Origin: Lamellibrachia satsuma
Taxonomy: Eukaryota > Annelida > Polychaeta > Sabellida > Siboglinidae
Assembly: GCA_033239005.1 (NCBI GenBank)
Contig: BSQZ01000079.1
Span: 2,466,001-2,530,000 of the forward strand
Length of the DNA stretch: 64,000 bases
Direction of reading: 5' to 3'
The translations under genes were made by a program, and so were the position numbers. Under the pieces are notes generated by a model. It searched no databases, had not been told where the DNA came from, and worked only from the letters and a program-made list of their open reading frames with translations. Positions 46,401 through 61,400 of the stretch are shown here, in pieces. Numbering within the stretch: the stretch's first letter is position 1; the number at the start of each line of letters is the position of its first letter.

Positions 46401-49400
46401 TGCCAGCCGGCATGTTCGTGTTCATGGGTATGTCCAGCATCATCGGCTGGACAGGCTGGTCCACCGCTGGCATTTGCCCCATGCGGCCATCCATAAATGG
46501 TTGCCTTGGTCCATCAAACGGACCACCCAGTGCCATATTTGGTCGGGTGTCAGGGAAAGGTCCACGAGGCCCTTCAAAGCGAGGCTGCCTCATTAGGTCT
46601 TGTCTTAGTCTACCAGTAAACTCTGGGCCTGGTTCTCTTGGTGGCAGTGGCCAAGGCTGGCCAAAGTTCGGTTCTGCCCCCACCCCATGTGGTGGTCCTT
46701 CTCTGTGCGGTTCATTCTTCATCCCCACCAGTGGCTTCACGTCCATGTCTACAACAGGTCGACAGTCGTCTCAAAGATACAGGCAATACATGTAATAACA
46801 ATGATAACATCTCATATAGCACTGGTCCTAGACAATGCTCATGGCATTTACTCCATTATTAGACTGCTTTAGCAGCAGTTGATGCAGCGACCATATGGGT
46901 TTTAGTAGATCGAAACCATTGGCTCTGTGAGTCCAAGACGCTATTTTCCCTTTCCCTGTGAAGGATCTTTTATTTCCCTTGGCATAGACATCAGGAAGAA
47001 AGAACCAACAGCTTTTAGTGTCTCTTCCGAAAGACAGGCAGTGGAGAAAATGAAATTGTCAAGATGTAAACAAAAATAGTACGAAGTAAATTAGAAAGTA
47101 ACATTTGTTTATGACTTATGGTGACGACTGGTACGCAGTACTACATACACTCTTCTGAAACATGGGGTACTTCTGGGGGCCACACCCCAAATTCAAATAT
47201 ATCCCCAAGAGACCATCCCATGCCTGGTTCTATGTACATGCTTACTGCATAACTATCAAAGCTTGATTTCCAAAAGTAATGTTTATTTCAATGCAATGTG
47301 TTTATTTAATGTTAATTTAATAATAACAGTGTGTGGAAAGATGTTTCAAATAAGCCCATTTCAATGTTTACAAGTGATAAAAGCATGGACTCACCAAGTA
47401 AAGATGGCACAGAGTTGTTGCGCCTTCCTTGGAATGACTCATCATGATGAGGTGATGGGAAACCTGGTCGTTCCGGGGGTCCAAACCTATCATTCATCTG
47501 CTGGAAGGGAGGTCCTCCCCCGGGTCTGAAACCAGCATCATTACAGCCAGGTTCAGCCATGCCATGACGTGGTGCCAGCGGTAGTGGTCTCGGCGGATTC
47601 GGTTGTGGTCCCAGTGTCATGGGTTGAATCGGTTTTGGGCCATATATCTCAACTGCCTGTTCAGGGGAGATGACCTCCCCAAGAATCTTCACCTCAGGAG
47701 CTGAACCCTTCAGCTGGATACGGAACTTGCGATAGCCTAATGTGAAGAAGACTTCAGGACCGTTGAACTTGACCACATACCACTGGTCATCAATGATGAC
47801 CTCGTGTCCAGGACCACCAAGGGCAATCAAATACGGACGTGGTCCAGCAAGTCTGGCCTTCCTAGGTTGGTCCACTGCAACTGTCCATGGCTTGCCATTG
47901 ACCAAGATTTCACGCGTACCACCATCAAATCGTATGCCATGTGCCTTGCCGTTGATGATGACAACTGGAAACTTGCCAGAGAAGTTCAATTCACAAAGTT
48001 TGCCATCGATGAGGATTTGTTTCGATGGCTGATTGAAGTGAATCTCGTGGATGTTGTTACCAATCTTGACGTTCTGCGGATGTTCCGTCAGCTGGCATAC
48101 AACAGTATCATTGACAAGTATCACACCTCGCAGACTGTCAATGCGCATCGAGTACTCAACATCAGCAATGACAATCTTCTCTGGAGGTGCATCCATCCAC
48201 AGTTCATACTGGTGACCATCAATCCACAGTCGCTTGATCGGACCACGGAAATGGATCTGGTGGCGTTGGCCATTGATTGTCTCAGTGATCTCCGGACTGC
48301 CAATCCAGTAGCATAAGTTCAGTCCAATGAACACCCGACGAGCATGAAGGTCAATGCGCACTTCCATCGGTTCGTTACCAATGCGGATGATGCGCTGACG
48401 ATTGTTCAACATCATCTCGAAGGACTTGCCGTCAATGACAACCTCGTACGACTTATGATTGCCAGAGCGCTGCCTCATTCGCATCATCCACCGTTTGTCG
48501 TGCTCGAATACGTAGTGCCGGTCAGTGTCATACCATGGATGATCAGTGAATGAGAACTCCCGTGGTGGCTCTGGGTGGTTGTTGCCTGGGGACGGCAGCA
48601 GGGGATTCTGGCGGGGATGTGGGTGCAGTGGGGGAAGGGGTGGCGGGAGCAAGGGCATATTATGTTTTTCCTTTGGTGGAAAACGCACGTCTCCCCTGAA
48701 ACCCATTGAAGAGTCCTGCTCAAACCTTGGACCATTGTTTGGCAGACGTTGAGGAGGCCTCATATTTTGTCCTTCAACAAAGTCATTCTCCGGACGGGGT
48801 GTGGGCATCAATGGGCCTCGGTTCGGACGCCTCTCATCAGTATCGTAGTGTGGAGAGTTAGATCCACCAGGGAAGTGAGCAGGAGAACCCATCGTCTCCT
48901 CCATCCGGCCACGTCTTGCTTGTCCTGGACCCCAAAACTGTTTTGGACCAGGACCCCTGCCATCAAAATATCCCACCCTGGGCCGGTTAAATTTGTCACC
49001 AGGCAGGCGGTTCTCGTCCATCTCTGCACGACAATCACGGCCAGCCTGTCTGATCTCCTGTAGAATGTACAAACGGCCGAGTTGCATCTTTAGGTCCCGG
49101 TGAGCATCATGTGACAGTGTGCCACGTTTCATCTGCTCTTCGGCCTGCTTCAGCACAATCTCTGCATGGTCCAACCTGAGCTGCTTCGGTATCACAAGAT
49201 CCTTACCATCCTCGCGATTCGTGATCTTTGGGATCCGAGACATGAAGGGGCGTCGCATGCTGGGCATTCCACAACCAGGTGATGTCAGTGGTTGTCGGAG
49301 GTCAACATCACGGGAACGAATGTCAACGTCCTCCCGTGGCTGCGCGAATGGGAAATCGCCAGGCCGGCTCTCCTTGAATCGCTTCCATTCTTCCTGTTTC

Positions 49401-52400
49401 GGACTCGGCAGAATGTCCATGGAGTTCCGTGTGGCACGTGCTGCTTGGACATCCAACTTCGGTGTAACAGGTGGCCCCATCCTCCGGTAGTCCTTGTCTT
49501 CACTGCCAAACAGGTCACTGAAGTGGAACAGATACACAGATCAACAACACAGTGGAGACCAAACATTATTCGTTACGCAATGTAAAAACAGAAGTCTTGC
49601 AAAGCAGCTATTAATGTGGAAAAATCAAAGTTGTAGTAAAGAAGCTCTCTGGTAGGGGTGACTATTACTATTGTGAGAGCGTCAATGGCTACTGCAATAC
49701 TATTGTGACAGTTTTGTAACTATTGCGATAGTATCTTGGAATAGCAAATCGCCTGGAAAGTACAAGTGGCACTATCACACTGCCTTCGAGACATCCTGCT
49801 CTGACTGATGAATGTTGATGGCATGTCGATAAACACACAAAATTACCAAAGTTGAAAAAGCATATTTATGAACAGTATTACAGTAACACAGCCATGCCGA
49901 TTTGTTTTTCACACTATCATTACAATTGATAATTAGATTTACCATCGACAATAACTACCAATAGTTCACTACAGTTTGGGTGACAAACTGAGCTGTAGCA
50001 GATTCACTTACGCCAAGTCATCTGGTAGAGCCTCATGCTTCTCATTCAGAGGGGCACAATTCTCCTGTCGCTTCAGTCTCTTGGCTACTGGTCCAGTGTC
50101 CCTGGTGTCTGCCACCTTCTCCCCTGTAACCTCCACATGCACCCTATCTGCCTTGCCCTTCCAGGGACGTGTTTCACGGACATTGTTCTCTAGAGGATGT
50201 CCTCGTCCTAACTTGTGTTTCTCTGCAGACCTCAAAGACATTGTCTCCTTCTTTTCAGTCGGACTACCTTCACGACTGCGGCGACGACGGTCAGCTTCAA
50301 AGGATCCCCTTTTGCCACGATATCTCCGGTCGTAGTCAGCATGCTCACGAGGCAATCTCGTTGTTGTACGTGGAGACCTGGATCTTGAGCGTGTACCATC
50401 TCTGATGTTCTTGACTTTTACATCCTTGTAGGCATCTTTAACCTTCTCCTTACTCCTATCACCAACGTGACTTCGACTCCGTGAATGACTAGTGGCTCGG
50501 GAGCTTCGTTTCTCATGGCTGCTGGTAGTACCGCTAGTGGCCTTGTGTACACCTTCAACTGCCTTGGTTGCTGCGCCAGAAGTGCCAGGTTTATCATCTT
50601 TCTTCACGGAATCCTTATCAGTTTTTTTCTCAATCTTCTTTGGGGCACTACCATCCTCCTTCTTGGCAACATTGTCAGACTTTTTATTCAGCTTCTCCAT
50701 TGATTTTGTTCCTGTTGGTTTCTTTGCTTTCTCATCTTTAGACTCCTTACTGCTCAACGACACACCTGACTTACTGGGTGACACAACACCATCATCAATG
50801 GATGATGCAGACATGGGAAGACCATATCCATCCTGGGGCTTGGTCTGCATTATTTGGGGCTTGCTCTGCACTACTTGGGGCTTGTTTTGCACAGCAGGAT
50901 GCACCACGGCTGTTTGCCACTGTGGTGGTGCAGATGAACGAGGGTCTCTGTTAGCTAGACGTGGATCACGTACTAGCCGAGGGTCCTGCTGATTTACTCG
51001 TGCTGTTGTTGGAATGGTGAGAGGCGCAGTACTGGGCTGTGGCGCCACCTGGGCTTGTGGTGTAAAATGATTCACAAGAGGTACAGCTTCAACTTCAACT
51101 TCAGGCATTGGAAGCACCTGCAGCTGAACACCCTGTGCTGCTGGTGCTAGGGCAGTTGGTACAGCCTCCTACAAAAGCAAATATTATGCCCTGTGAATTC
51201 CTATTGTGTTATGAAGATGCAAACTCACCAATAAGGATACAGTGAAAACATACATACGTCGGAATGTTGGGACTGATAAACTATGAATGGCAAGGTCTTC
51301 AAACATTAGTGGCATGTTTATGATATAAACAGAGGATGTGTCTGTATTCATTGTGCTCCGGCTGAAAGATGTCCCTGATTGGAAGACTAAAGCTTAATTT
51401 ATGAGGTGATGTTGTTGCCACGACACTGCCTTAGAAGAACCATCAATTCGAATTCATGAAACATCGCTGTGATGTACAGTTTACACGGGATTATCAGCTG
51501 CCACCTAGTTGCACACAATGACATTCACTTTGAGTAAACCCAGCTTTAGCAGTTAACCCACCTGGTCCTGGAGCTGTTTGGCCTGTTGCTGGAGCTGTGA
51601 ACGTGCCTCTGCAAGCTCCAATTCAAGTCTCTGTTGCTGCAGCTTGAGCAGCTCCTGCTGCTTGGAGAGAAGCTGCTGTCGCATGGCTGCCTCCTGCTGC
51701 TTCTGAGTTGCCTCCTCAGCCAGCTTCCGCCGTGCTTCCTCCTCATCCTGCTCCTTCTGACAACCAACAACATCAACAAACTATTTCTGGCTGAAATAAC
51801 ATTTCACAGCCTTCATTTTAGGGTTAGTAGCACCTTGGATGGTTTTCTTTTATAAAGTTGCAAAGCATATAAACATAATAATAAAAAACATAAGTAATAT
51901 TTAACGGATAGTTCATAATAAAACTTCATATTCAATTGAAATGTCCACCAATGATTTTACAGCAGGCTATATAGCAATGGTTTAGTTGTCAAAGGTAATT
52001 CAAACTATTATTTTACAAAGGTAAAAGGTTCCTTGCTCTTTATGAGAAGTGTCAAACAAGGTTCTGGCTGCAATATCCTTTTTGACCACCACAGCCTTCA
52101 TTTTATGGTCATTAGAACAATGAATGGTTTCTTTTGTAAAATTGCAAAGCATATGCCCTGTAAATACTGCGAGTACTATTTAGCGAATGGTTAATTTTTT
52201 TAGAAATGTCCTCCAACAATAATTTTACTCTTCCACACTGCAGGTTATGTAGCAATGGCTTAGTTGTCAAAGGTTATTCAAACAATGGTTTTGTAAAGTT
52301 CAAATACTCCATGCAAGTAACCTTGAAAACTCTCTCCTCAATTTATTTAGCCCATCACGAATCAGGTCCATAAATTTTCACATCTGTAGTGTGTGGACAG

Positions 52401-55400
52401 AAAGTAATATGCGCAAAATCATTTAAATGTGCTTAATCAATTCGATTTATTTGTTAGTCTCATTTCAAATCAAGTTTGCGAAAAGCCAAACCTATCTAGG
52501 ATAAACTATAACATGCTAGCTCGTTTGTGTAACTTGTGTATGTAGCTTTTGTGAAATCATGAGACAAACTATTAAGTTAGTTAATGCTTGTTCAAGCATT
52601 TACTGAAGTGAAAATCAAAATGCTGAAAAATCACGATTTTGTTCCTTAGAGAAATTTTTTAACTTTGTCACGTGATTGGCGAGAGGATGGAGGTCACGCC
52701 CATGATCAGCATTAACCCAATGTTTACCATTTTGGATATCCACTATTTTGATCCTTACCAGATCTAACGACTAAAATCATGATTCTACGATTTGAACAAA
52801 AATAGGCATTTTTTTATTAAATCGACTGCGGATATTACATAAACTATTCACACACAACATATTTGGACACCAATGCACCAGATTTGCGATAGGTTAAATC
52901 AGTTGAGAATGGAGTGTTAAATAATTGACTTTGATCGTTAGATTTGTGTGAATAGCTTCGTCATAGTATACAGAGTTGGACCACTTTTTTGCAAAATGTT
53001 TACAGGACCCAATGACTTAACTGAAAATAAATAACAAATTGGTACAAATGAACTAGCATGGCGTAGTTGACATCAAATAGGTTCGATGTTTCACGATATT
53101 AATTTGAAATGAGACGAACAAAAAACTGAATTGTGGAGGAACCTTTGAACCATCTAGATGATTAAAATAGAGGTCACATCCAGGTGTTTACAACTGTTGT
53201 AATGATACAAAAATAAAGCAACCATCACAAAAACAGATATTTACACCAAGCTACCTTACACCAAGTTTTATCAACTATTAGAAACATGCTTACATACAAA
53301 ACCACATCATCATGCCTTCGGATATTACCTTCATGAGAAACCTTGGATTTATGTGTATGTTTGCTACACTAGCTTCAGGAGGTGGTGCCGTCACTGGCCA
53401 TGCTGGATCAATCTGGTTGACTCGCACATCAAGTGCGTATAACTTCTTGGCAGGACAAATGTCTGTCCAAGTCTGCCTCAATTTGAACATAGCCTGTCTC
53501 CTCTTCTCATCAACCTGCACAATTTCATAACAAAATCTATTTCTTCTTCTCTAACTTGAACTATCATTGCAATTGTTTTAAACTTTTAATTCATACAGCT
53601 TATTAAAAAATATCACTGACTGTAGGCAAGTGATAACCTCAGAAATGTTTTTATTTAAACCAGTTATAATTCTATAGAAAATAAAATTACATTGTAAAAT
53701 AATACAGAACTGATACAGAACTAAATATTGAAACCAACAAAAAACAAGCACAATGATCACACCGACATATTTGTTGACAACAAAGCTTTGACAATTGCAT
53801 AAATAAATAAAATTACATGACTGATGAGATCTCTAAGTCAACTGTACTAATTGAATTATGCAAATTATTGTTGAATTGCTGCAACATATCAGACTGCTTA
53901 ACAATAAGCCCTTGTAATTTGATCAGTCAGCATATTATTGTCATCATGTCTACTGGATGGCCGTTCAAATTCCTTTACAAAATCATCCTCACTAAAAATG
54001 TTTTGCCAACCCTTCATAGAAATTTCTGGAATGCTTAAAAACAAAATTGATAAATAGGTCAGGTTACACAGATGAAAAATGGTTGGACTTTCAATAAGCC
54101 AATGGCTTCCTTGTCCACTTGCTGTCTGGGTCTTTTGCCTGGGATGGCAATCTTTTTAAATAAATAAATTATGAGTAAATACTAACTTGACAAACCATGT
54201 TAAATTACACATCATCCTTTTAGGACATCCAAAGATATTGTTACTGCATGATGAACATATCTGGCTGAAAAAAAACCCTCTCAGGTTAATTATTATAACC
54301 AGCATCAAACTAGCCCAAATCTTTTCTTAATCCATATTTTACTCCTGCACTGTCCTGCAGACTTCCCCACAACAAATGTTAGGTATCAATAAGTATTACT
54401 GTTACACTTCATTCACTGAAAATATTTTGATAGTGTATTTATTTATTTATTAAATTTAGGCTTGTTCCAAGTTAACTGTATTTTCTGCTTCACATTTTCA
54501 AACCAAGTTAATTCTGAAAAATCACACCATTCATTTGTTTACAAAATGTGAAAGATCATATATAAATTATATACATACATCTTAATACTTGTATAAACAT
54601 GCACAATACAAAACCACCACAATGTAGGTATAATGAATATCAAGTGAAATGATTCTGATGTAAGAGTAATTTTTCTCAAATAATTTAACGCCATGTCACA
54701 ACCCACATTAAAAAATATTTAGGTGTGTTGATTGCTATGTAACCAAAACAAGTTAAGCAAGATATTACACTAATACCAGTTTTTTTAATGGTAGTGTAAT
54801 ACTAAACAAAACTGGGACAGCAATACACAAATAACAATGCTAATAAATACTTCAGTCAAAATTACAATGCAAACCTTTTCAAAAACGGCAACAAAATTAT
54901 TCACAATATTCTTTGCGAACAATTGCTGGTAATTACTCTGACGAATATTCTTCATAATCGAATCCATGAGGTAGAGTGCAGGTAACTTTTTATCTTGCGA
55001 CACCTGTCAATCACAGAAACAGAATTAAGCCTGCCATAACAAGACATCCAGGAACCATTTACCAGACCCCACTTTGTCTGTTCAGCCATAGTTGTTGGTT
55101 TGAATTCACCGATGAATCACCCGATGGTAACTCATTTCTGTGTACATTCTTTCCACACAAGTGTCACATTATCACCTAAAATGACTCCAATCTAAAAATA
55201 TATAAAAGAATTTACTCAAAATTACTTTGTAAATTCACCTACTGAAATGGCATAATAAAGTAAAACCATTATTTGATTAGGAAGGTCACATCTTGTTTGA
55301 CCATTGTGAAAACATGCATCCATCGGGAACGTATTCTTTCAAACCAGGATAACAACAGCTGAACATAGTTTATCAGAACTGGTTACAAATACTCAATTTT

Positions 55401-58400
55401 AACAAACGTGCCAATCTGAATCAGCAATGTCAGACCTAATGAATACTGAAAGTGTAAAAGCAAACAATTACAATGTATATCAATACTTACGTGTTGAAGC
55501 ATTGTAACAGGATAATTAATAATTTATTAACAACACTACATAAAACATCATTCAATATAAACAAGTAATAACATACCAGCAATTAACTGGAAATCTCGAA
55601 CTGGTTATGGTCAAGACTGTTCATTACCTTGACAGCATTGTATCAGCCGATTGCAGTCTTGACGCAGAGACAAACAACCAAATCCAAAGTGCCTGCATGG
55701 CCCATGGTCAATTCTGGGGGACTGGTCATCGTAATTTTTATCAACATTAGCTTACTCTGCACCTCCCACTAATTCAGATGGGCTGTCCACGACTAGAACG
55801 CCCTCATTTACATATTCGGAATTGGTCCTTGGAGAACAGGCCCAGGATCACAAAACAAACTGCTACCCCTTATTTTAGCGCCATTTCCCCGAGTCTAGGT
55901 TGGCAGGACCTTCTTCATGCTGGATGGTTGTGCATAGTTTATCCGGACTAATAATAATTTACTTTCATCCGAGACAACAGCAAGATCACTTCACTTCGAC
56001 AACAGGCTCACTCACGCCCAAGCCACAGGAGTGTCTGCCCAGTTGGATGGTAGACATACCTGGTACTTCATCATATGTTGACTGGTCAGTCACTACTAAT
56101 TTATTTTACTAAATAAAAAAATTTACACAACAGGAATGTAATGCTTTTTGGCACAAAAAGCTATGGGTGTTTATTAAACGTTTTCAGTATTCATCCGCTG
56201 GGAATTATTTCAGTGTTGTATTATGTAATTTGTACAATGATGTTCACAATTAAAAACTAACAAACGGTCAGAAAGGCTGTCACATTCTAGGCAGGTTAGG
56301 TCTTCAAGACTGATTAACAACCCTGTTCATAACAGCATTTGCAGACTCTCTTGCCTGCTCTCAACGCAAGTGGTATAGTAATTACTGAAACAGAAATTTG
56401 CTATTGCTGCAGACGGTCTATAAGTGCTACTAAACAGCAACTCTTCTGCTTGTTTCACTTCATCACGACTGGTCACCAGCCAGTCATCTTCACCAGTCAC
56501 CCGGTCTTCTCTGCACATCTTGCAAGACTCAAATTTTAATGTGTATGCGGCTTCCAGACGAGAGCTTGGCACAGCACAATCGTTGCATCAACTAATTATG
56601 CTGCCAACCACGATGTGAAGGTATTATACACAACTGCAGGGGTGGGAATCCAGGCGGGAAGTGGATCGTCTCATCACAAGCACAAGTAAACTCCCTTCAT
56701 TGGCAGTCTAGCAGTAAGAGTTTTGTGCAGAGTGAGTAATAGCAATTATGCAGGATGCTATCAAGGGAAAACGATATCTGCAATTTGGGCCATGCAAAGC
56801 AGTGATGGTTTGATGCATAACTTCACGGATTATCAATGAGTACGACACTACAAACTGTGTTAAAGACAACTTTTACCAGATTTTTTAATACATTATTAGC
56901 ATGAACTAATGAACACACCAGATACATCACTGCTTTGCATATTGAACTATTTCACAGGCAATGCAACCTTAAGCCATCAGAAGATGTTTTAAAGTGTACA
57001 TAGACTGCAGAACTCAGATGCTTCCTCTCTCTGGGACAGAAGGTAGATGAGGGAAAGTGTGGCTAACCTCAAAGGCGAATAAGTGCTTGCATAAGGTAGG
57101 TTCAATGGAACTGTTGTCCGTGTTGTGTATTTTTAAGTGCAAGAATTGAATATCTCATTCTGATCTCAGCACCACAATCTGTTGATAGTGCCGACGTCAC
57201 AACAGACTTGACAGGGTGAGCTACCAGGTCTGTTTTATGTACGTAAATAAGTGCCTCCTGCACTGTACATTTGACGGCCACACACAACAAGTAGCATCTA
57301 AACATTTCAGTTTTATTCAAATAGTGACATTTATTACACCACACAATCTGCATTGAGATACATCATCATGTGCAACAAACTATGTACATACATTTGCAAT
57401 AAATACCTACAATGAAAACATCATGAGGCAGAATTATTTGCAGCAAATAGGAATGAGCTAATAATTTATCCATCAATAGCCTGGTTATGAATTAGTCCAA
57501 AGCAAATTTAGTTACGTAAATCTGATAGCAAAGATTAAGAACATTTTAGCTTTAGCTAAAATGGAAAGCAAGCTGGATATTTGAATACTGCTTGGACAAA
57601 AGTGTTGGTCAACTGAACGTCACTAATAGTAGAAGATAAATATATATAAATAATATACAAAGAGCAATAGTCATGATCATGGTCCTGCATGATTAAATAT
57701 AGAAACATAAGTCAGTAAACACTAACAGTTTACCTACAATGAAGACTTTCAAATAACTTTCTTCTTTCACTTTCCAACTGCCGACATCATCATAGATTCT
57801 ATAGTCAGCACAGTTCAACAAACTATTTATTAAATACAATGAAGACTGTATGCCAAAAATGTGACTATTATTTAATACGATTAAGACTGGATGCCAAAAA
57901 CGTGTCTATCATTAAATCATCGCTAAGCTAAATAACACCCACAGCCCCAATCAAAATGGTCCAAACTTGAAACACGAAAATTAATTACCTACTGTCCTTC
58001 TAGCATCGGGGAACATTTCTAACCTACGTAGCTGATACACAAGTGAAATGAACTAACCATTCTCTTTCTACCCCACTGAACCACAGCCATGACTATAATG
58101 CTCATTTCCAAATATTACTGGGCACATGTCTAGAATCAAAGCCTACTGCAATTTCACAATTATAAAGATGAAATACGTACAGCAACCATGCATGGTTAAT
58201 TGTGGAATATGTAGTTATTAAACTAAGTAATTATTTTACTCTTTCAAGTATTTGTTTTGCAACAAATGCTTCACAACACCCCAAGATGACCATTAATTTT
58301 TTTTTATCTGGCTTCAAAATGACTTTGAAGCTGAAGTCAGCAATTGTGTAGGTGAAAACTCATTACTAGCAGAAACAAGTAAATCTGGTTACATCATTCA

Positions 58401-61400
58401 AGGAATGTCTTTTTGTAGAAATAAAACTTATTAATAAAAGAAAACTTCTATTTGGATGCATATACAGAAGTGATGCTGGGTCAGACGATAATTATGAAGC
58501 ACTTATAAATGATTAAAACAACATCACAGTTAAAACTGCTTCCTCAACTGATTTAGCCTATCGCAAATCCAGTTGATTAGTGTCCAAATGTGTAGTGTGT
58601 GAATAGTTGTAACATCAGCAGTCGATTTAATAAAAAATGCCTATTTTTGTTCAATTCATCGAAAAAATTGACTTCAGTAATTAGATCTGGTAAAGATGAA
58701 AAAATTGGATATCCAAAATGGTAAACACTTTGTGGATCACTGCTGATCATGGGCGCGCCTTCCATCCTCTCTCTGATCACATGACAAAGAAAATTGTGAT
58801 TTTTCAGCATTTCGATTTTCACTTCATTTAATGCTTTAACAAGCATTAACTAATTCAATAGTTTGTCTGATTATTTCACAAAAACTACATAAAAAAAGTT
58901 GCACAAAAATGAGCTAGCATGTTGCAGTGGATAATAGGTAAGTTTGGTTTTTCGCTAAATTAATTTGAAATGAAACTAGCCAAAATATTTAAATGATTAA
59001 GCACCTTTAAAATATGCACACATTGTAACTGTAGATTTCAATCTCCCAGACATAAATAAAAAAATTTACAACTACATCTAACAATCCTAGCAACAAAAAT
59101 GTTTAATTTGTAGAATGTATAAGAGATGCATTTATGTTTCAACATGTGTGAGACCCAACCAGAGGCCTAGGTTCAAATAACCCAAATGTTTTAGATTTAA
59201 TTCTATCAAATGATTATGACATCATAGGAGACGTAGAATACCCCAGCACATTAGGAAGAAGCGACCATTTTTATACAAACATGACATTTTTTATACAGTC
59301 AAACTAAATAATGACACTAGAAAAAATACCACAAAAAGAAATTTGTAACCACAGAAAGGGTAATTTTCCCCCAAATGCAAACACTAGAAAACTGATTAGA
59401 CATAAAAATTTATTGATGAGACATGGAAACAAAATATGGGAATACATATCTAGAGTAATGCAAAATTAGAAACATGGTCAGAGCCTTAACACGAAAGGAG
59501 TTTGAAAGAGACTTAGCGAATTAAATAAAAAAGAACACAAAAGCCTTCTGGAAATATTATAAATCCAAAACTACAATCAAACCAGGAATCGGGAAATTAA
59601 GTGTAGATCCAATAAATTCCAAACAACAGATGATGGGGAAAAAGCAAATGTTCTTGCAACCTACTTCGCTAGTGTATTTAAGAACCACAGGAAATACCAA
59701 CCACACCTAGAGTGAAGACTAAAAAATTATGGAAGAGTTAGTAATAACTGAAAGTAAAATATTGGAATTAAAAAAATTAAACATAAGCAAATCCTAGGAG
59801 GCAGGCCATTGGTGGAACTATCAAAATCTGTCACCAATATTTGAAATGTCATTTAAAACAGCTAGTATTCCAAATGATTGGAAAGAAAGGAAAATATCAG
59901 TAATAAAAAAAGGAAATAAGGCATTTGCAAGCAATTACCATACAGTAAGCCTTACAAGTATACTACGTAAATGCATGTAAAGCATCATTGGGTCATTCAT
60001 TTCATTGTTCGGTTATAGTACAATGTCCAAATTGTGTTATATATGACTTCCCAGAACTAACAATCTGATATATTTTTATTTGCAGATGACATCAAGATAT
60101 TTAGAACTATTACAAATAAAAATGGCCGGGATATCTTACAACACGTAGAGCAGTGGAGTGATGTGGTTATTAAAAAAATGTCATCCTAATAAATGCAAGC
60201 ATGACTACTGGTAAAAATAATGTTGGGGCAATCGAACATTCTATGACACTAAACACAGACTTAGGAGTCACAGTAGACACAGAGCTGTCCTTTGATGATC
60301 GCATTAATCTAGTTGTAAACAAAAATGACAAAAAATAATTCGCAGAACTTTCCAATTTACAGACAAAGATACAATCTTGCCATTATATAAAACAATTATA
60401 AGAACACATCTTGACTACCCTAAAAAACACATTGCAATAGAAAACGTCCAAAGAAGAGCAACCAAAGAATTACCAGGTAACCTAGCTTATGTAGAAAGAA
60501 TAAACCCACCAAAACTACCCTCATTAGCATATATATGTTTATGAGGATATGATTGAAGTTTTTTAAATTATTCACAATTTATACTACAATGAATCCTCAC
60601 CTAAACTTTTAAAATGGGATTAAGCATCTTTCAGGACAGGAAATAGAGGTCACACGCTAACATTTTTTACTCAAATATAAAAAATGCTTTCCCTTTCAGA
60701 GTGACTGAGCTTTGGAACTCCCTCCCTGAAAGTCGTACAGGAAAAATCCATTTTAAAATTTTGGTCCAACCAGACAATTTTATATAATTTCGAAGCACCA
60801 TTAAAAATCGGAACCAGAACTGTTAAATTATAGATGATGATCTGATCAATGAGGAGTCACAAGAATCCTGCGATCAGAAACATCTTAAGGTTAAGGATAA
60901 GTGACATGCGAAATTTTGCACTTGAAGCAAGCAAAATCTGTACATTCATTCAAGTGTCGGAAAAGGTAATGAAGCAATGTTTTTACACCACTGACCATTG
61001 GCATTGTGCATGGTTGTACATATTGTATCTTTATAATGACGAAAATGAGATTCTAGACAAGTGTCAGTCCATTTGTGATTTGACTACTAGCTTGGAAGGT
61101 AGTTTCCTAACTAATCTTTTGTTAGCTGTCAAAAACTGAATCCTCATTTACTGCTCAGAAAACAAATTAGGTAATATTGTAGACGTGTACTTACCAAATA
61201 TTCGTACCTTTTATTAATAATTAAGAAACTAAGATTTGACTAAAACATTTGTCATGATTTGATAAAATGAGCTTAATTCTGTAAATATATTTTAATTAAA
61301 ACGAAATAACTGGTAATATATGTATAAAACAGAATGAAACCTTTTGCATATGAGCTTCGATAACTTGGACAATCTGTTCGGAATACAGCGCATTATCTTC

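Larger units (their letters stand above)
55004..61340. other. PCF11 intron 1
   Basis: 6.3 kb. Contains a TIR element (58535-59025) and a decayed LINE (59155-60790). No exon is seen; 55620-58530 has no recognised feature apart from AT-rich DNA. Confidence 0.5.

Noticed and set aside
47742..49490. Plus-strand open frames of 96-170 codons
   Set aside because: Shadows of PCF11 exon 6.
51546..51779. 77-codon minus-strand open frame with Arg/Ser-rich protein
   Set aside because: Wrong frame of PCF11 exon 4; the correct frame is a Q/E coiled coil that joins both neighbours in phase.
56327..56618. Small open frames near 56400 as an extra PCF11 exon
   Set aside because: PCF11 exons 1 and 2 already join in phase and the CID is complete without it.
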